Shown here piece by piece: positions 34,037 to 43,924 of a DNA stretch of 64,000 bases; position 1 is the stretch's first letter; every line of letters starts with the position of its first letter. The position numbers were made by a program, and so were the translations under genes. A model generated the notes under the pieces. The model was not told the DNA's origin. It did not search any database and saw only the letters and a program-made list of their open reading frames with translations. Origin of the DNA: Roseibium suaedae (lineage in GTDB: Bacteria > Pseudomonadota > Alphaproteobacteria > Rhizobiales > Stappiaceae); the NCBI RefSeq assembly GCF_900142725.1, contig NZ_FRBW01000002.1, positions 834,710 to 898,709 of the forward strand. The letters run 5' to 3'.

Positions 34037-35221
34037 TCAGAGTTCCGGGAACTTGCGCTGCCGCCACTGGCTGCGGGGCACGGGAGCACCTACCCGGTAA
34101 CCGAAGTCGAGGACACGGGTCACACTGTTGTTGACTTCGCACCGGACGGAAAGATCGTACCACTGCCCGGCGGCGAAAAAGGCGACCCTGTCGTTTTGCA
34201 CCACAGTGCCTGAGCCCAGGTGCAAAATGGGCAATACCTCCGGCTGCCAAGGCGGGCTGGCTCTGCGCAGCTGATCACGCAACTCGGTCATGCAGAGCAT
34301 GTTGGCCCGCTCATTCCGGCCCATTCCCGCCATCGCCGTCCAGGCACGCGGATCATCCGACAGGGAATCCGAAAAGATCTTCCGCGCCTTGATCAGATTG
34401 CCGGAGGTTCCACCTGGCACCCCCTTGGGCTTTGCAGGCTTCGGTGGCGGGGCACTCAGGCTCGCAATTGGGCCGACAGTGCCAAAGTCACTCGGCGCAA
34501 CGTCTGACGGTTCCGGTCCTGCAGGAATGGCTTGCTCCTCAGGCGAGGCTTCTGCCTGCGCCTCGGGACCGGCAGCAAGGCCTTCAGCCTCCTGCACCTC
34601 TTCCTGAACCTCGGGCACGTTTTCGGCCTCTGCGGTCTCAGGCTCTTCCGGGGTCTCGGTCACCTCAGGGGTTTCAGATTGCTCAGCCTCTGCGGTCTCC
34701 TCCCCCTTGGGCTCGGCCTGTTCCTCAGGCTCCTGAGCAACCTCGGTTTCCTGCTCGCTTGGTTCCTCCGCCCCGTCCTGCGCCTGCTCGGAACCATTGT
34801 CCTTGTCCGCATATTCATAGACGGGCTGAAGAACGGGCAAAGGCTGCTGCGGCTCTACTTGCTGCGCTTCCGGCTCCTGCATCTCTTCTGCCTGGGGGGC
34901 GGGCTCGGGTTCAGGTTCGGGCTGCGGGGCTGCTTCCTCTTCGGCCTGCGGCTGCTCCGGTTCAGGCTCTGGTTCCGGCTGAGGCTCGGGCTCGGGTGCG
35001 GCTTCTTCTTCCGGCTGCGGCTGAGGTTCTGGCTCTGGTTCAGGCACAAGAACCACGTCCACCGTCTGCTGTTCCTCCCGCATATCGGGAAGCTGCCAGT
35101 CAACCTTGGTCAGCAGTGCAGCAGCGACAAGACCATGAAGGACAAGGGAGATCATCACTCCCCCACCTATCCGCACCCAGTTTGCCGGGTCCCTGTCCAT
35201 CATCGGTCTGCGTTCATCCAT
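34037..35221 (-). CDS. DUF930 protein with TonB-like architecture
   Basis: A protein of about 394 aa. One N-terminal membrane helix (GGGVMISLVLHGLVAAALL) is followed by a short periplasmic strand and a roughly 100-residue Pro-Glu repeat (PEPEPEPQPQPEEE and variants), then an acidic linker. The final 120 residues are the DUF930 domain, with conserved MLCMTELRDQLRR and FAAGQWYDLSVRCEV. The helix-plus-extended-Pro-linker layout mimics TonB or TolA, which span the periplasm. I chose the ATG at 35221; other starts at 35275 (GTG) or 35200 are possible. Function is unknown. Confidence 0.78.
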   Translation of the reverse strand: MDERRPMMDRDPANWVRIGGGVMISLVLHGLVAAALLTKVDWQLPDMREEQQTVDVVLVPEPEPEPQPQPEEEAAPEPEPQPEPEPEPEQPQAEEEAAPQPEPEPEPAPQAEEMQEPEAQQVEPQQPLPVLQPVYEYADKDNGSEQAQDGAEEPSEQETEVAQEPEEQAEPKGEETAEAEQSETPEVTETPEEPETAEAENVPEVQEEVQEAEGLAAGPEAQAEASPEEQAIPAGPEPSDVAPSDFGTVGPIASLSAPPPKPAKPKGVPGGTSGNLIKARKIFSDSLSDDPRAWTAMAGMGRNERANMLCMTELRDQLRRASPPWQPEVLPILHLGSGTVVQNDRVAFFAAGQWYDLSVRCEVNNSVTRVLDFGYRVGAPVPRSQWRQRKFPEL

Positions 35222-35343
35222 GGGACCATGAATAGTCGCAAATGCGTCGAAATAGGAGCGGAATGACCGTTGCACTCGGGAATTTTACCGTCCTTCAAAA
35301 ACATTAAACCATTCGGTTGACTATTTGAACAACACCATATACA

Positions 35344-35361
35344 TTCAACCACATGGTTGAA
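35344..35361. promoter_or_regulatory. ArsR-type operator overlapping the arsR start codon
   Basis: TTCAACCA-CA-TGGTTGAA is a perfect 8-bp inverted repeat and contains the ATG of the ArsR gene (35353). A weaker related repeat AACC-ATTC-GGTT lies at about 35308-35319. The placement predicts direct autorepression, perhaps also of the divergent DUF930 gene. Confidence 0.65.
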
Positions 35362-35718
35362 CATAACACACTCCAGCTCAATGCGATCTTTCACGCGCTC
35401 AGCGACGGTACCCGGCGGCAGATGTTGCGGGATCTGTCTGACGGAGAACGGACCGTGAGCCAATTGGCAGAGCCGTTCCAGATCTCGCTTGCTGCCGCCT
35501 CCAAGCACATCAAGGTTCTGGAAGCTTCCGGACTGATTGCCAGACAGATCAGCGGACGCACCCACATCTGCCGCCTGGCGCCCGGGCCTCTCGCCAGCGC
35601 CCATGAATGGCTCGGCTTCTACGAGCACTTCTGGGCCTCCAGGCTGGATGTGCTCGAGCAACTCCTGCTTCAGGAAGACGACATCAAACCGAAGACACCA
35701 ATGGGAGACGAGGAATGA
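35353..35718 (+). CDS. ArsR-family transcriptional regulator
   Basis: A 121-aa winged-helix repressor: LNAIFHALSDGTRRQMLRDLSDGERTVSQLAEPFQISLAAASKHIKVLEASGLI is the full recognition region. It lacks the metal-binding Cys-x-Cys of true arsenic sensors, so it belongs to the subgroup paired with SRPBCC (AHSA1-like) proteins, one of which follows with a 4-bp overlap. Autoregulation is suggested by the palindrome across its start codon. Confidence 0.9.
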   Translation: MVEHNTLQLNAIFHALSDGTRRQMLRDLSDGERTVSQLAEPFQISLAAASKHIKVLEASGLIARQISGRTHICRLAPGPLASAHEWLGFYEHFWASRLDVLEQLLLQEDDIKPKTPMGDEE

Positions 35719-36248
35719 CCGACACTGCAGTTGCCGGCGATTACGGCATGCTCACCGAACCTGCCACGCTAAAGATCCAGCGCCTTCTTCCAGGTCCGCT
35801 TGAGCGGGTGTGGAATTACCTGACCGATGATCGCCTCCGCGCCACATGGTTGGCCGCCGGCCCGATGACGCTTGAAAAGGACGCAGCTTTCACGCTCACC
35901 TGGCGCAATGACAATCTGAGTAAGTCGCCAGCCCAGCGGCCGGATGGTTTTCCGGAAGAACACAGCATGGACAGCCGCATCCTCGAGGTTCATGCGCCTT
36001 ACCGTCTGATTTTCACATGGGGCGAACGCGGAGAGGTCTGTTTTGATCTCGAAGAACAGGACGGCAAGGTGCTTCTGACCGTGGTGCACAAGCGCATCTC
36101 CGACCGGGCCAACACCGTGATGATTGGTGCGGGCTGGCACCGCCATCTGGAAGTGCTCGCCGACCGGCTGGATGGGCGCGAGCCGGACACCTTCTGGGCT
36201 GGCTGGCTCAAGCTCAGGGCAGAATACGACCAGCGGCTTCCGGCCTGA
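35715..36248 (+). CDS. SRPBCC (AHSA1/START-like) domain protein
   Basis: A 177-aa helix-grip-fold protein. The family core begins KIQRLLPGPLERVWNYLTDDRLRATWLA, with the usual TLTWR strand and a C-terminal long helix GAGWHRHLEVLADRLDG. It overlaps the arsR stop (ATGA), and ArsR-SRPBCC pairs are common; the pair may respond to a hydrophobic ligand bound in the SRPBCC cavity. No ligand can be named. Confidence 0.87.
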   Translation: MTDTAVAGDYGMLTEPATLKIQRLLPGPLERVWNYLTDDRLRATWLAAGPMTLEKDAAFTLTWRNDNLSKSPAQRPDGFPEEHSMDSRILEVHAPYRLIFTWGERGEVCFDLEEQDGKVLLTVVHKRISDRANTVMIGAGWHRHLEVLADRLDGREPDTFWAGWLKLRAEYDQRLPA

Positions 36249-36269
36249 TCCGGGATATCCCGGCAAAGC

Positions 36270-36304
36270 AAAGAGCCCGGCGGATGATCCGCCGGGCTCT
36301 TTTC
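36270..36304. terminator. Bidirectional intrinsic terminator
   Basis: A 15-bp perfect stem AAAGAGCCCGGCGGA (36270-36284) / TCCGCCGGGCTCTTT (36288-36302) with a 3-nt loop lies between the convergent SRPBCC gene and rpoD. Confidence 0.9.
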
Positions 36305-36328
36305 ATTTCAACTCTGCTTGCTGCAGGA

Positions 36329-38329
<2,001 letters not shown>

Positions 38330-38679
38330 ATTCTGCTCCACAATCGCGAATGAGCCCATTCGCGGCGCGCCTGAATTTGCTTACTTCCGCACCATCCCCA
38401 GCGCGCAAGCCCCCAGGCTGCGCAGCCGTGTGATCGTCAAGAATCGCGAGATGATTTGTAAGCCGTGTCCCTTAAGTCCCAATTAACCGTGAAAAAAATG
38501 ACCGGCGCCGATTTTCTCCGCGCATTCTTCCCACAGGTTTCCCCTCTCTCGGAAAGATCGCGCAATCCGTAGAGTTTTCAAGTTCGGGTCAACAGCGGTG
38601 ACAAGACTTCTCGCCGCAGGTGCCTTGACCTTTCGCGGCTCTTTATCGCTGCAAAGCTTCTATTTAGCTCGACGCAGCC

Positions 38680-38706
38680 GATTCGCAAGTGTGATTCGCG
38701 AATCAC
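38680..38706. promoter_or_regulatory. GANTC cluster and palindrome upstream of rpoD
   Basis: Three GANTC sites lie within 25 bp (38680-38684, 38693-38697, 38700-38704). Two of them sit in a perfect 16-bp palindrome GTGATTCGCGAATCAC at 38691-38706. GANTC is methylated by CcrM in alphaproteobacteria, and GcrA acts at methylated sites. The cluster is in the 422-bp gap between dnaG and rpoD, so a cell-cycle-dependent rpoD promoter is possible. No other convincing element was seen in that gap. Confidence 0.5.
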
Positions 38707-38751
38707 CAATTGGTTCGGCCAAGTTTTTTGCCTCAAATGGCTTTCACAGCC

Positions 38752-40767
38752 TTAAAATGGCACCTCGGCCCCGCCAGCGTCCGGCAGCTCCGCTAGGGAA
38801 GGCTCGGTCCGCTGCGGCGCCGTACGGATCTTCTTGGCACGTTCCGCCAGTTCCGCCTCGTCCCGCATGCACTCCTCCCGGCGCCTGTTGAGGTCCTTGC
38901 TCATGGCCTGAACCCGCATCCAGCTTTCCTCATTGAGATCCTGCTCGGCAGCGGTCATTTCCGCCTCGAGTTCCGCCTCAAGCGTATTGAGTTCCAGCAT
39001 GTCGAGGAAATGCATGAAGACAGCTTCCAGGAAGTCCTCCGGAGGCGCACTGCGCAAAAGCGGGAACCGCTGCGTCAGGGCCGAGAACGAACCGCCACGC
39101 GCAGACCCCGGACGGGCATCCTCCATCATTTCGCGCATCAGCGCCTGAAGACTGTCGTCCAGGCCGGCGGCAACATCGGTGGCGGCTGCCCTGCTGCCGT
39201 CAACCCTTTGGGCAAATCGGCAAAGCGCATCCCGGAACCGGCCGTGAAGACTGTCTGAGAACCGAACCGCAACGAGACGCTCCAGATGCCGGTCGAGCAA
39301 TTGCGGATAATGGACGCAAAGGCCGCAGATGAGGCGCTCCATGCCGTAATGTGGCGTCTCCGGCAGACCGGTGCGGACCGCAAGCAGACTGCCGGGCTCA
39401 GGGGCTGGCTGGAACCCGCCGCCAGGCTGGAAGTTGCCCTTGCCGCCCGGCCTGCGCCCTTCCCCGCCCCGCTGCCGGGACTGTTCATAGAACAGGTTGG
39501 AGAGCTTGAACTTGAGATCCATCTGGTAGCGGCGCTTGACCCGCGGATCACGGATCGTCTCGACGAGATCCTCGAAGCGCTTTTCCAGAGCCGCCTTGCG
39601 CTCAGGCGTGTCGATGCGCGAGACCGAGGTCTCCCGGTCCCAGACAACATCAATCAGCGGCTGAGCCTTCTCCACCTCAGCCTCGAAGCCTGCAAGGCCG
39701 CGCTGCTTGATCAGATCATCCGGATCCATGCCGTCCGGCAGGAAGGAGAACTGGAAAGAATATCCACTGTGAAGCACCGGAAAGATCCGGTCGATCGCCC
39801 TATGGGCCGCAGACACGCCAGCCGCGTCCCCATCGAAGCAGACCACCGGCTCGGCAGCAAACTTCCAAAGGCGCGTGACCTGATCCTCAGTGAAGGCCGT
39901 CCCCAGGGTCGCCACCACATGGCGCACGCCTGCCTGCCATAAAGCAATCGCATCCAGATAGCCTTCCACCACGACCGCCTGACCGGCCTTGTAGGCAGGC
40001 TCGCGCGCCCTATGGGCGTTGAAAAGCATGATGCCCTTGTGAAAGAGAGGCGTTTCCGGAGAGTTCAGGTATTTCGGCTGACCTTCCGGCGAGAGAGTAC
40101 GGCCACCGAAAGCCACCACGCGGCCGCGATCATCATGGATCGGGATCATCAGGCGGCCGCGGAACCGGTCATAGGCCGGACGGCCGTCCTCCGGCTTAAT
40201 CAGCAGCCCCGCCTCGATCATCATGCTTTCAGGCACGTCCCGTGCAATCAGATGCTGCTTCAGCGCATCCCGGCTTTCAGGGGCGAAGCCGAAGCGAAAC
40301 TCGGACAGGGTTTCGGCAGAAAGGCCGCGCTTCTGGGCATAGGCACGGGCAGCCGTGCCGCGCGGGCCGCCATATTCCATCTGAAAGAACTTGGCCGCCA
40401 TCTCGCAAACGTCGGCAAGGCTTGCCCGTTGCTTCTCCCGGCGGGCAGCCTGAGGATCAGGCGCAGGAAGGGCGACGCCCGCCTGATCGGCCAGCCGCTC
40501 CACCGCCTCCGGGAAGCTCAATCCCTCGGTTTCCATCAGGAACCGGAAATGATCTCCCGAGGCTCCGCAGCCAAAGCAATGATACCGGTTCCGCCGGTCC
40601 TCGACGTGAAAGCTCGGGCTCTTTTCCTGATGGAACGGGCAACAGGCCCAGAAGTCTCCCTTGCCCGGCTGGGTCTTGCGCCGGTCCCACGACACCTTCC
40701 GCCCGACGATGTCGGACAGATTGATACGGGCCCGTATCTCATCGAGAAGTCGATTGTCGAAACGCAT
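38752..40767 (-). CDS. dnaG: DNA primase
   Basis: A 671-aa primase. The zinc-binding domain has C43, H46, C64 and C67 (CCPFHQEKSPSF and HCFGCG). The polymerase core has MIPIHDDRGRVVAFGGRTL, the TOPRIM part with VVEGYLDAIALWQAGVRHVVATLGTA and CFDGDAAGVSAA. The C-terminal helicase-binding part is helical and acidic (LDMLELNTLEAELEAEM). It makes RNA primers for replication and is followed by rpoD. Confidence 0.97.
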   Translation of the reverse strand: MRFDNRLLDEIRARINLSDIVGRKVSWDRRKTQPGKGDFWACCPFHQEKSPSFHVEDRRNRYHCFGCGASGDHFRFLMETEGLSFPEAVERLADQAGVALPAPDPQAARREKQRASLADVCEMAAKFFQMEYGGPRGTAARAYAQKRGLSAETLSEFRFGFAPESRDALKQHLIARDVPESMMIEAGLLIKPEDGRPAYDRFRGRLMIPIHDDRGRVVAFGGRTLSPEGQPKYLNSPETPLFHKGIMLFNAHRAREPAYKAGQAVVVEGYLDAIALWQAGVRHVVATLGTAFTEDQVTRLWKFAAEPVVCFDGDAAGVSAAHRAIDRIFPVLHSGYSFQFSFLPDGMDPDDLIKQRGLAGFEAEVEKAQPLIDVVWDRETSVSRIDTPERKAALEKRFEDLVETIRDPRVKRRYQMDLKFKLSNLFYEQSRQRGGEGRRPGGKGNFQPGGGFQPAPEPGSLLAVRTGLPETPHYGMERLICGLCVHYPQLLDRHLERLVAVRFSDSLHGRFRDALCRFAQRVDGSRAAATDVAAGLDDSLQALMREMMEDARPGSARGGSFSALTQRFPLLRSAPPEDFLEAVFMHFLDMLELNTLEAELEAEMTAAEQDLNEESWMRVQAMSKDLNRRREECMRDEAELAERAKKIRTAPQRTEPSLAELPDAGGAEVPF

Positions 40768-40979
40768 TGAACTCGCCGGTTATCGTCTTCCGGACCTCCG
40801 TCCGGCATCCTGCAAAGATGATAGCCTCCGCACGAGTTGGCAATCAGCCCGTGACGGAAGCGCATTCTTTGCATTTGGAGATAAGCGGGAGCGCCGGTCC
40901 CGGGCCCCTCGCCTGAGGCGGCTTATATCAGACCGCTGGGAATAGCAAAATCCGCAGGCGCGGAACGCGCCTGAAAAGA

Positions 40980-41459
40980 TCAGGCCGTGCCGGCCGATCC
41001 ATTGTTTTCCACACGCAGCAAATCGCGCACCACGCAGGACGCCTGAACAAAGTCCATCTGGCCCGGATAGCGGGCCTTGAGCTCATTCATGCAGCGGCCG
41101 ATGTCCCTGAGGCCATGAGCCCCCAGATCACGGACGGTCTTCTCGCACAGGACACGCATCTTTTCCGTGTCGATCTGCCCCGGAAGGAACTCGCGGATGA
41201 TATCGCCTTCGCGTTGCTCCTGGGCAGCGAGCTCGAGCTGACCGGTCTCTTCATACTCCTTGGTCGAAACGTCACGCTGACGGACCATTTTCTGAAGGAT
41301 ATCCAGCACCTCTTCGTCACCCACGCCATCCCGGCCGGTCTGACGGACAATGGTGTCCCGGTCCTTGATCGCAGCCAGAATCAGCCGCAGGGTCGCAATG
41401 CGCCCCTTGTCATTGGCAGTTTCTGCGGCTTTCAGAGCCGAATTGATCTTCTCGCGCAT
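40980..41459 (-). CDS. GatB/YqeY domain protein
   Basis: A 159-aa YqeY-type protein starting MREKINSALKAAETANDKGRIATLRLILAAIKDRD, with YEETGQLELAAQEQREGDIIREFLPGQ and a C-terminal KARYPGQMDFVQASCVVRDLL. The domain resembles the tail of GatB, which contacts tRNA, so a role in tRNA-dependent amidation is often proposed; it is not proven. I chose the ATG at 41459; nine upstream codons are possible. It is divergent from carA. Confidence 0.9.
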   Translation of the reverse strand: MREKINSALKAAETANDKGRIATLRLILAAIKDRDTIVRQTGRDGVGDEEVLDILQKMVRQRDVSTKEYEETGQLELAAQEQREGDIIREFLPGQIDTEKMRVLCEKTVRDLGAHGLRDIGRCMNELKARYPGQMDFVQASCVVRDLLRVENNGSAGTA

Positions 41460-41567
41460 GGCTTTCCCCCGCCCCAGAACACGCACAGCACCGGTGCGCG
41501 TCTGCGTTTACGCAACTAGAACCGTTAAAGCGTTGATCTATATAGTATATTTTTCAGATGATCAATG

Positions 41568-41622
41568 TTGACGATCCGGCCCGCTTCCCATAGAGTCCGG
41601 CGCTTAATGCAGACGGCATTAA
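41568..41622 (+). promoter_or_regulatory. carA promoter and leader palindrome
   Basis: TTGACG (41568-41573) and TAGAGT (41591-41596) are separated by 17 bp, a good sigma-70-type match. Just downstream, TTAATGC (41604-41610) and GCATTAA (41616-41622) form a 7-bp inverted repeat close to the expected start point. It could be an operator or a short mRNA hairpin for pyrimidine or arginine control. The leader to the carA ATG would be about 90 nt. Confidence 0.55.
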
Positions 41623-41694
41623 TGTTGGGTTCGCCCGCGCGCTTTCGCCTTCTCTGCAGCGCATGATGTCACCAACAAAATCTGGAAACAAGAC

Positions 41695-42876
41695 ATGACG
41701 ACTGCCGACGCATGGTCCACTAAACCTGCGACCGCCCTCCTTGTCCTTGCCGATGGCAGCGTGATCGAAGGCGAAGGCCTCGGCGCCACAGGCGAAGCTG
41801 TTGGCGAAATCTGCTTCAACACAGCCATGACCGGTTACCAGGAAATCCTGACCGATCCGTCCTACGCTGGCCAGATCATCACTTTCACTTTTCCCCATAT
41901 TGGCAACGTCGGTACCAACGACGAGGATATCGAGACCGTCAACATGGCGGCTGAGAGCGGCATCCGCGGCTGCGTGCTGAATGCCTCGATCACCGATCCG
42001 TCCAACTACCGAGCCTCGCGTCATCTGGACCAGTGGCTCAAGGCCCGTGGCCTGATCGGCATTTCCGGTGTCGACACCCGCGCCCTGACCGCCCTGATCC
42101 GTGAAAAGGGCGTTCCGAACGGGGTCATCGCCTATCATCCGGACGGCCAGTTCAACCTGGACGCGCTCAAGAAGATGGCTGCCGAATGGCCGGGCCTCGA
42201 AGGCATGGACCTCGCCAAGGACGTGACCACCACGCAGACTCATCCCTGGGACGAAACGTCGTGGGAATGGGACAAGGGCTATGGCCACACCAAGGAAGCA
42301 GAGTTCAACGTTGTTGCCCTCGACTTCGGCATCAAGCGCAACATTCTGCGCCTTCTGACCGATGCCGGCTGCAAGGTCACCGTTCTGCCGGCAAATGCCA
42401 CCGCTGAAGATGTGCTTGCCTATAATCCGGACGGCGTGTTCCTTTCCAACGGACCGGGCGACCCGGCCGCGACCGGCGAATACGCAGCCAGCACCATCAA
42501 GGCTGTTGTCGAAAAGGGCATTCCGACCTTCGGGATCTGCCTCGGACATCAGATGCTGGCGCTGGCGCTCGGCGGCAAGACCATGAAGATGCACCAGGGT
42601 CACCATGGCGCAAACCACCCGGTTCACGATCACACCACCGGCAAGGTGGAGATCACCTCCATGAACCATGGCTTTGCCGTGGACACCGCAAGCCTGCCGG
42701 AAACGGTCGAGGAAACCCATGTTTCGCTCTTCGACGGCTCCAACTGCGGCATCCGACTGAAGGGCAAGCCGGTGTTCTCCGTGCAGTATCACCCGGAAGC
42801 ATCCCCCGGCCCGCGCGACAGCCACTATCTGTTCAAGCGCTTCACCGATTTCATGCGTGACGCCAAGTCCGCCTGA
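41695..42876 (+). CDS. carA: Carbamoyl-phosphate synthase small subunit
   Basis: A 393-aa glutaminase subunit. The N-terminal CarA domain has ALLVLADGSVIEGEGLGA and FNTAMTGYQEILTDPSYAGQI. The class I amidotransferase domain has the nucleophile Cys in FGICLGHQML and the His/Glu pair in QYHPEASPGP. It supplies ammonia to CarB for arginine and pyrimidine synthesis. carB lies 2.6 kb downstream with two opposite-strand regulators between them, so the two are separately transcribed. A terminator follows. Confidence 0.97.
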   Translation: MTTADAWSTKPATALLVLADGSVIEGEGLGATGEAVGEICFNTAMTGYQEILTDPSYAGQIITFTFPHIGNVGTNDEDIETVNMAAESGIRGCVLNASITDPSNYRASRHLDQWLKARGLIGISGVDTRALTALIREKGVPNGVIAYHPDGQFNLDALKKMAAEWPGLEGMDLAKDVTTTQTHPWDETSWEWDKGYGHTKEAEFNVVALDFGIKRNILRLLTDAGCKVTVLPANATAEDVLAYNPDGVFLSNGPGDPAATGEYAASTIKAVVEKGIPTFGICLGHQMLALALGGKTMKMHQGHHGANHPVHDHTTGKVEITSMNHGFAVDTASLPETVEETHVSLFDGSNCGIRLKGKPVFSVQYHPEASPGPRDSHYLFKRFTDFMRDAKSA

Positions 42877-42900
42877 CCGAAGGCCAAAGACACCAAAAAC

Positions 42901-42938
42901 AAAAGCCCCGAACCATCAGGTCGCGGGGCTTTTATTTT
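42901..42938 (+). terminator. Intrinsic terminator after carA
   Basis: AAAAGCCCCG (42901-42910) pairs with CGGGGCTTTT (42924-42933), with a 13-nt loop and a T-rich tail. Confidence 0.88.
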
Positions 42939-43006
42939 GGACAAGAGTCCTTCAGCAGAAAGACCGATGGCCTTGGGAGGAAGGCCACCGGACAAGTCAG
43001 AAGAAA

Positions 43007-43450
43007 TCAGGCACCAGCGACGAGCTGGTTCAAAGAGGACAAGACGTTGTCCACTTCGGCGACCTGCTCGTCGAGCATGGCCTTTTGTTCGCGCAGCATC
43101 TTCTGCTGGCTTTCGCAAATGTCGCGAAGTTCTGCAAACTGCTCCTGGCGCGGCGTATCGCCTTCCACAAGCTTGATGACCCGCCGGATCTCGACGAGAG
43201 TCAGACCGATTTTCTTTGCCTGCAGGATCACCCGCATGCGGCTGACGTCCTGCGTACCGTAGAAACGGCGAGCCCCGCGGCGGACGGGGTTCAGCAGGCC
43301 CTTTTCCTCATAGAAACGGAGGGTTCGCAGGGTCACATCAAAAAGCTCCGACATTTCGGAGATAGCAAGAGGCTGCGCTTCCGCAACATCCTCAACCAGT
43401 GGCCCTGCGAGATCTGGCAGGACAACCATCTTGGTAGCTACACTGTTCAT
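43007..43450 (-). CDS. MerR-family transcriptional regulator
   Basis: A 147-aa MerR-type protein. Its winged helix begins after an unusual 27-residue N-terminal extension: LAISEMSELFDVTLRTLRFYEEKGLLNPVRRGARRFYGTQDV. The C-terminal half is a coiled-coil dimerisation helix (AELRDICESQQKMLREQKAMLDEQVAEVDNVL). No effector domain or Cys cluster is present, so a metal-sensing role is unlikely. It is convergent with carA; its targets are not apparent. Confidence 0.88.
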   Translation of the reverse strand: MNSVATKMVVLPDLAGPLVEDVAEAQPLAISEMSELFDVTLRTLRFYEEKGLLNPVRRGARRFYGTQDVSRMRVILQAKKIGLTLVEIRRVIKLVEGDTPRQEQFAELRDICESQQKMLREQKAMLDEQVAEVDNVLSSLNQLVAGA

Positions 43451-43924
43451 TTTATTGCCCGATATTTGTTTTCATTAGCGCAATGTGATCCTGCTACGTG
43501 CCCGCCTTGCTTCTCGACCCACCTTCGATCAGCCAGACACTCGCACGGCCCGTAACTTCCAAGCCGGTTTTCAGATGAATTTCCGGAGAGGATAACCACC
43601 CATCACGCAACGTTCAGTATGACACCAATGGCATGTTCTGTAGTTCGCATTTCGCGCCATTTTTTATTCATTTGAACCGAATGAGAGAAAAAAGACAGAA
43701 AAGTCCAGATAAGAATAATTCCAAGGCAGCAACCAGATGGCTCATTACGAAGAACGCCAATATCAAAATGGAAACCAGGCTAAAAAGAAGGGAAAGATTA
43801 CTAATTATCGATAATCAATAAATACGACCTTCTGAAACCTTTCTCACAATTTACCATCATTAATTTAGTGGAAGTGAAATCAGCAATCCAAGGTTGTTAT
43901 CAACCACCCCAGTCCACGAACAAG
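43451..43924. other. AT-rich intergenic region
   Basis: This 474-bp gap between the MerR and AraC genes is notably AT-rich from about 43650 on, unlike the rest of the window. It contains a 12-bp palindrome ATTATCGATAAT at 43804-43815. A 62-codon open frame at 43633-43821 has biased lysine/arginine content and no ribosome-binding site, and I do not support it as a gene. Confidence 0.45.

Noticed and set aside
34855..35103. Short-period repeats that might be a CRISPR or satellite
   Set aside because: They are in-frame Pro-Glu codon repeats with no spacer structure.
34432..35266. Leu- or Pro/Ala-rich plus-strand frames with apparent repeats
   Set aside because: They mirror the Pro-Glu repeat codons of the DUF930 gene on the other strand.
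43633..43821. 62-codon lysine-rich open frame
   Set aside because: No ribosome-binding site, biased composition explained by local AT richness.
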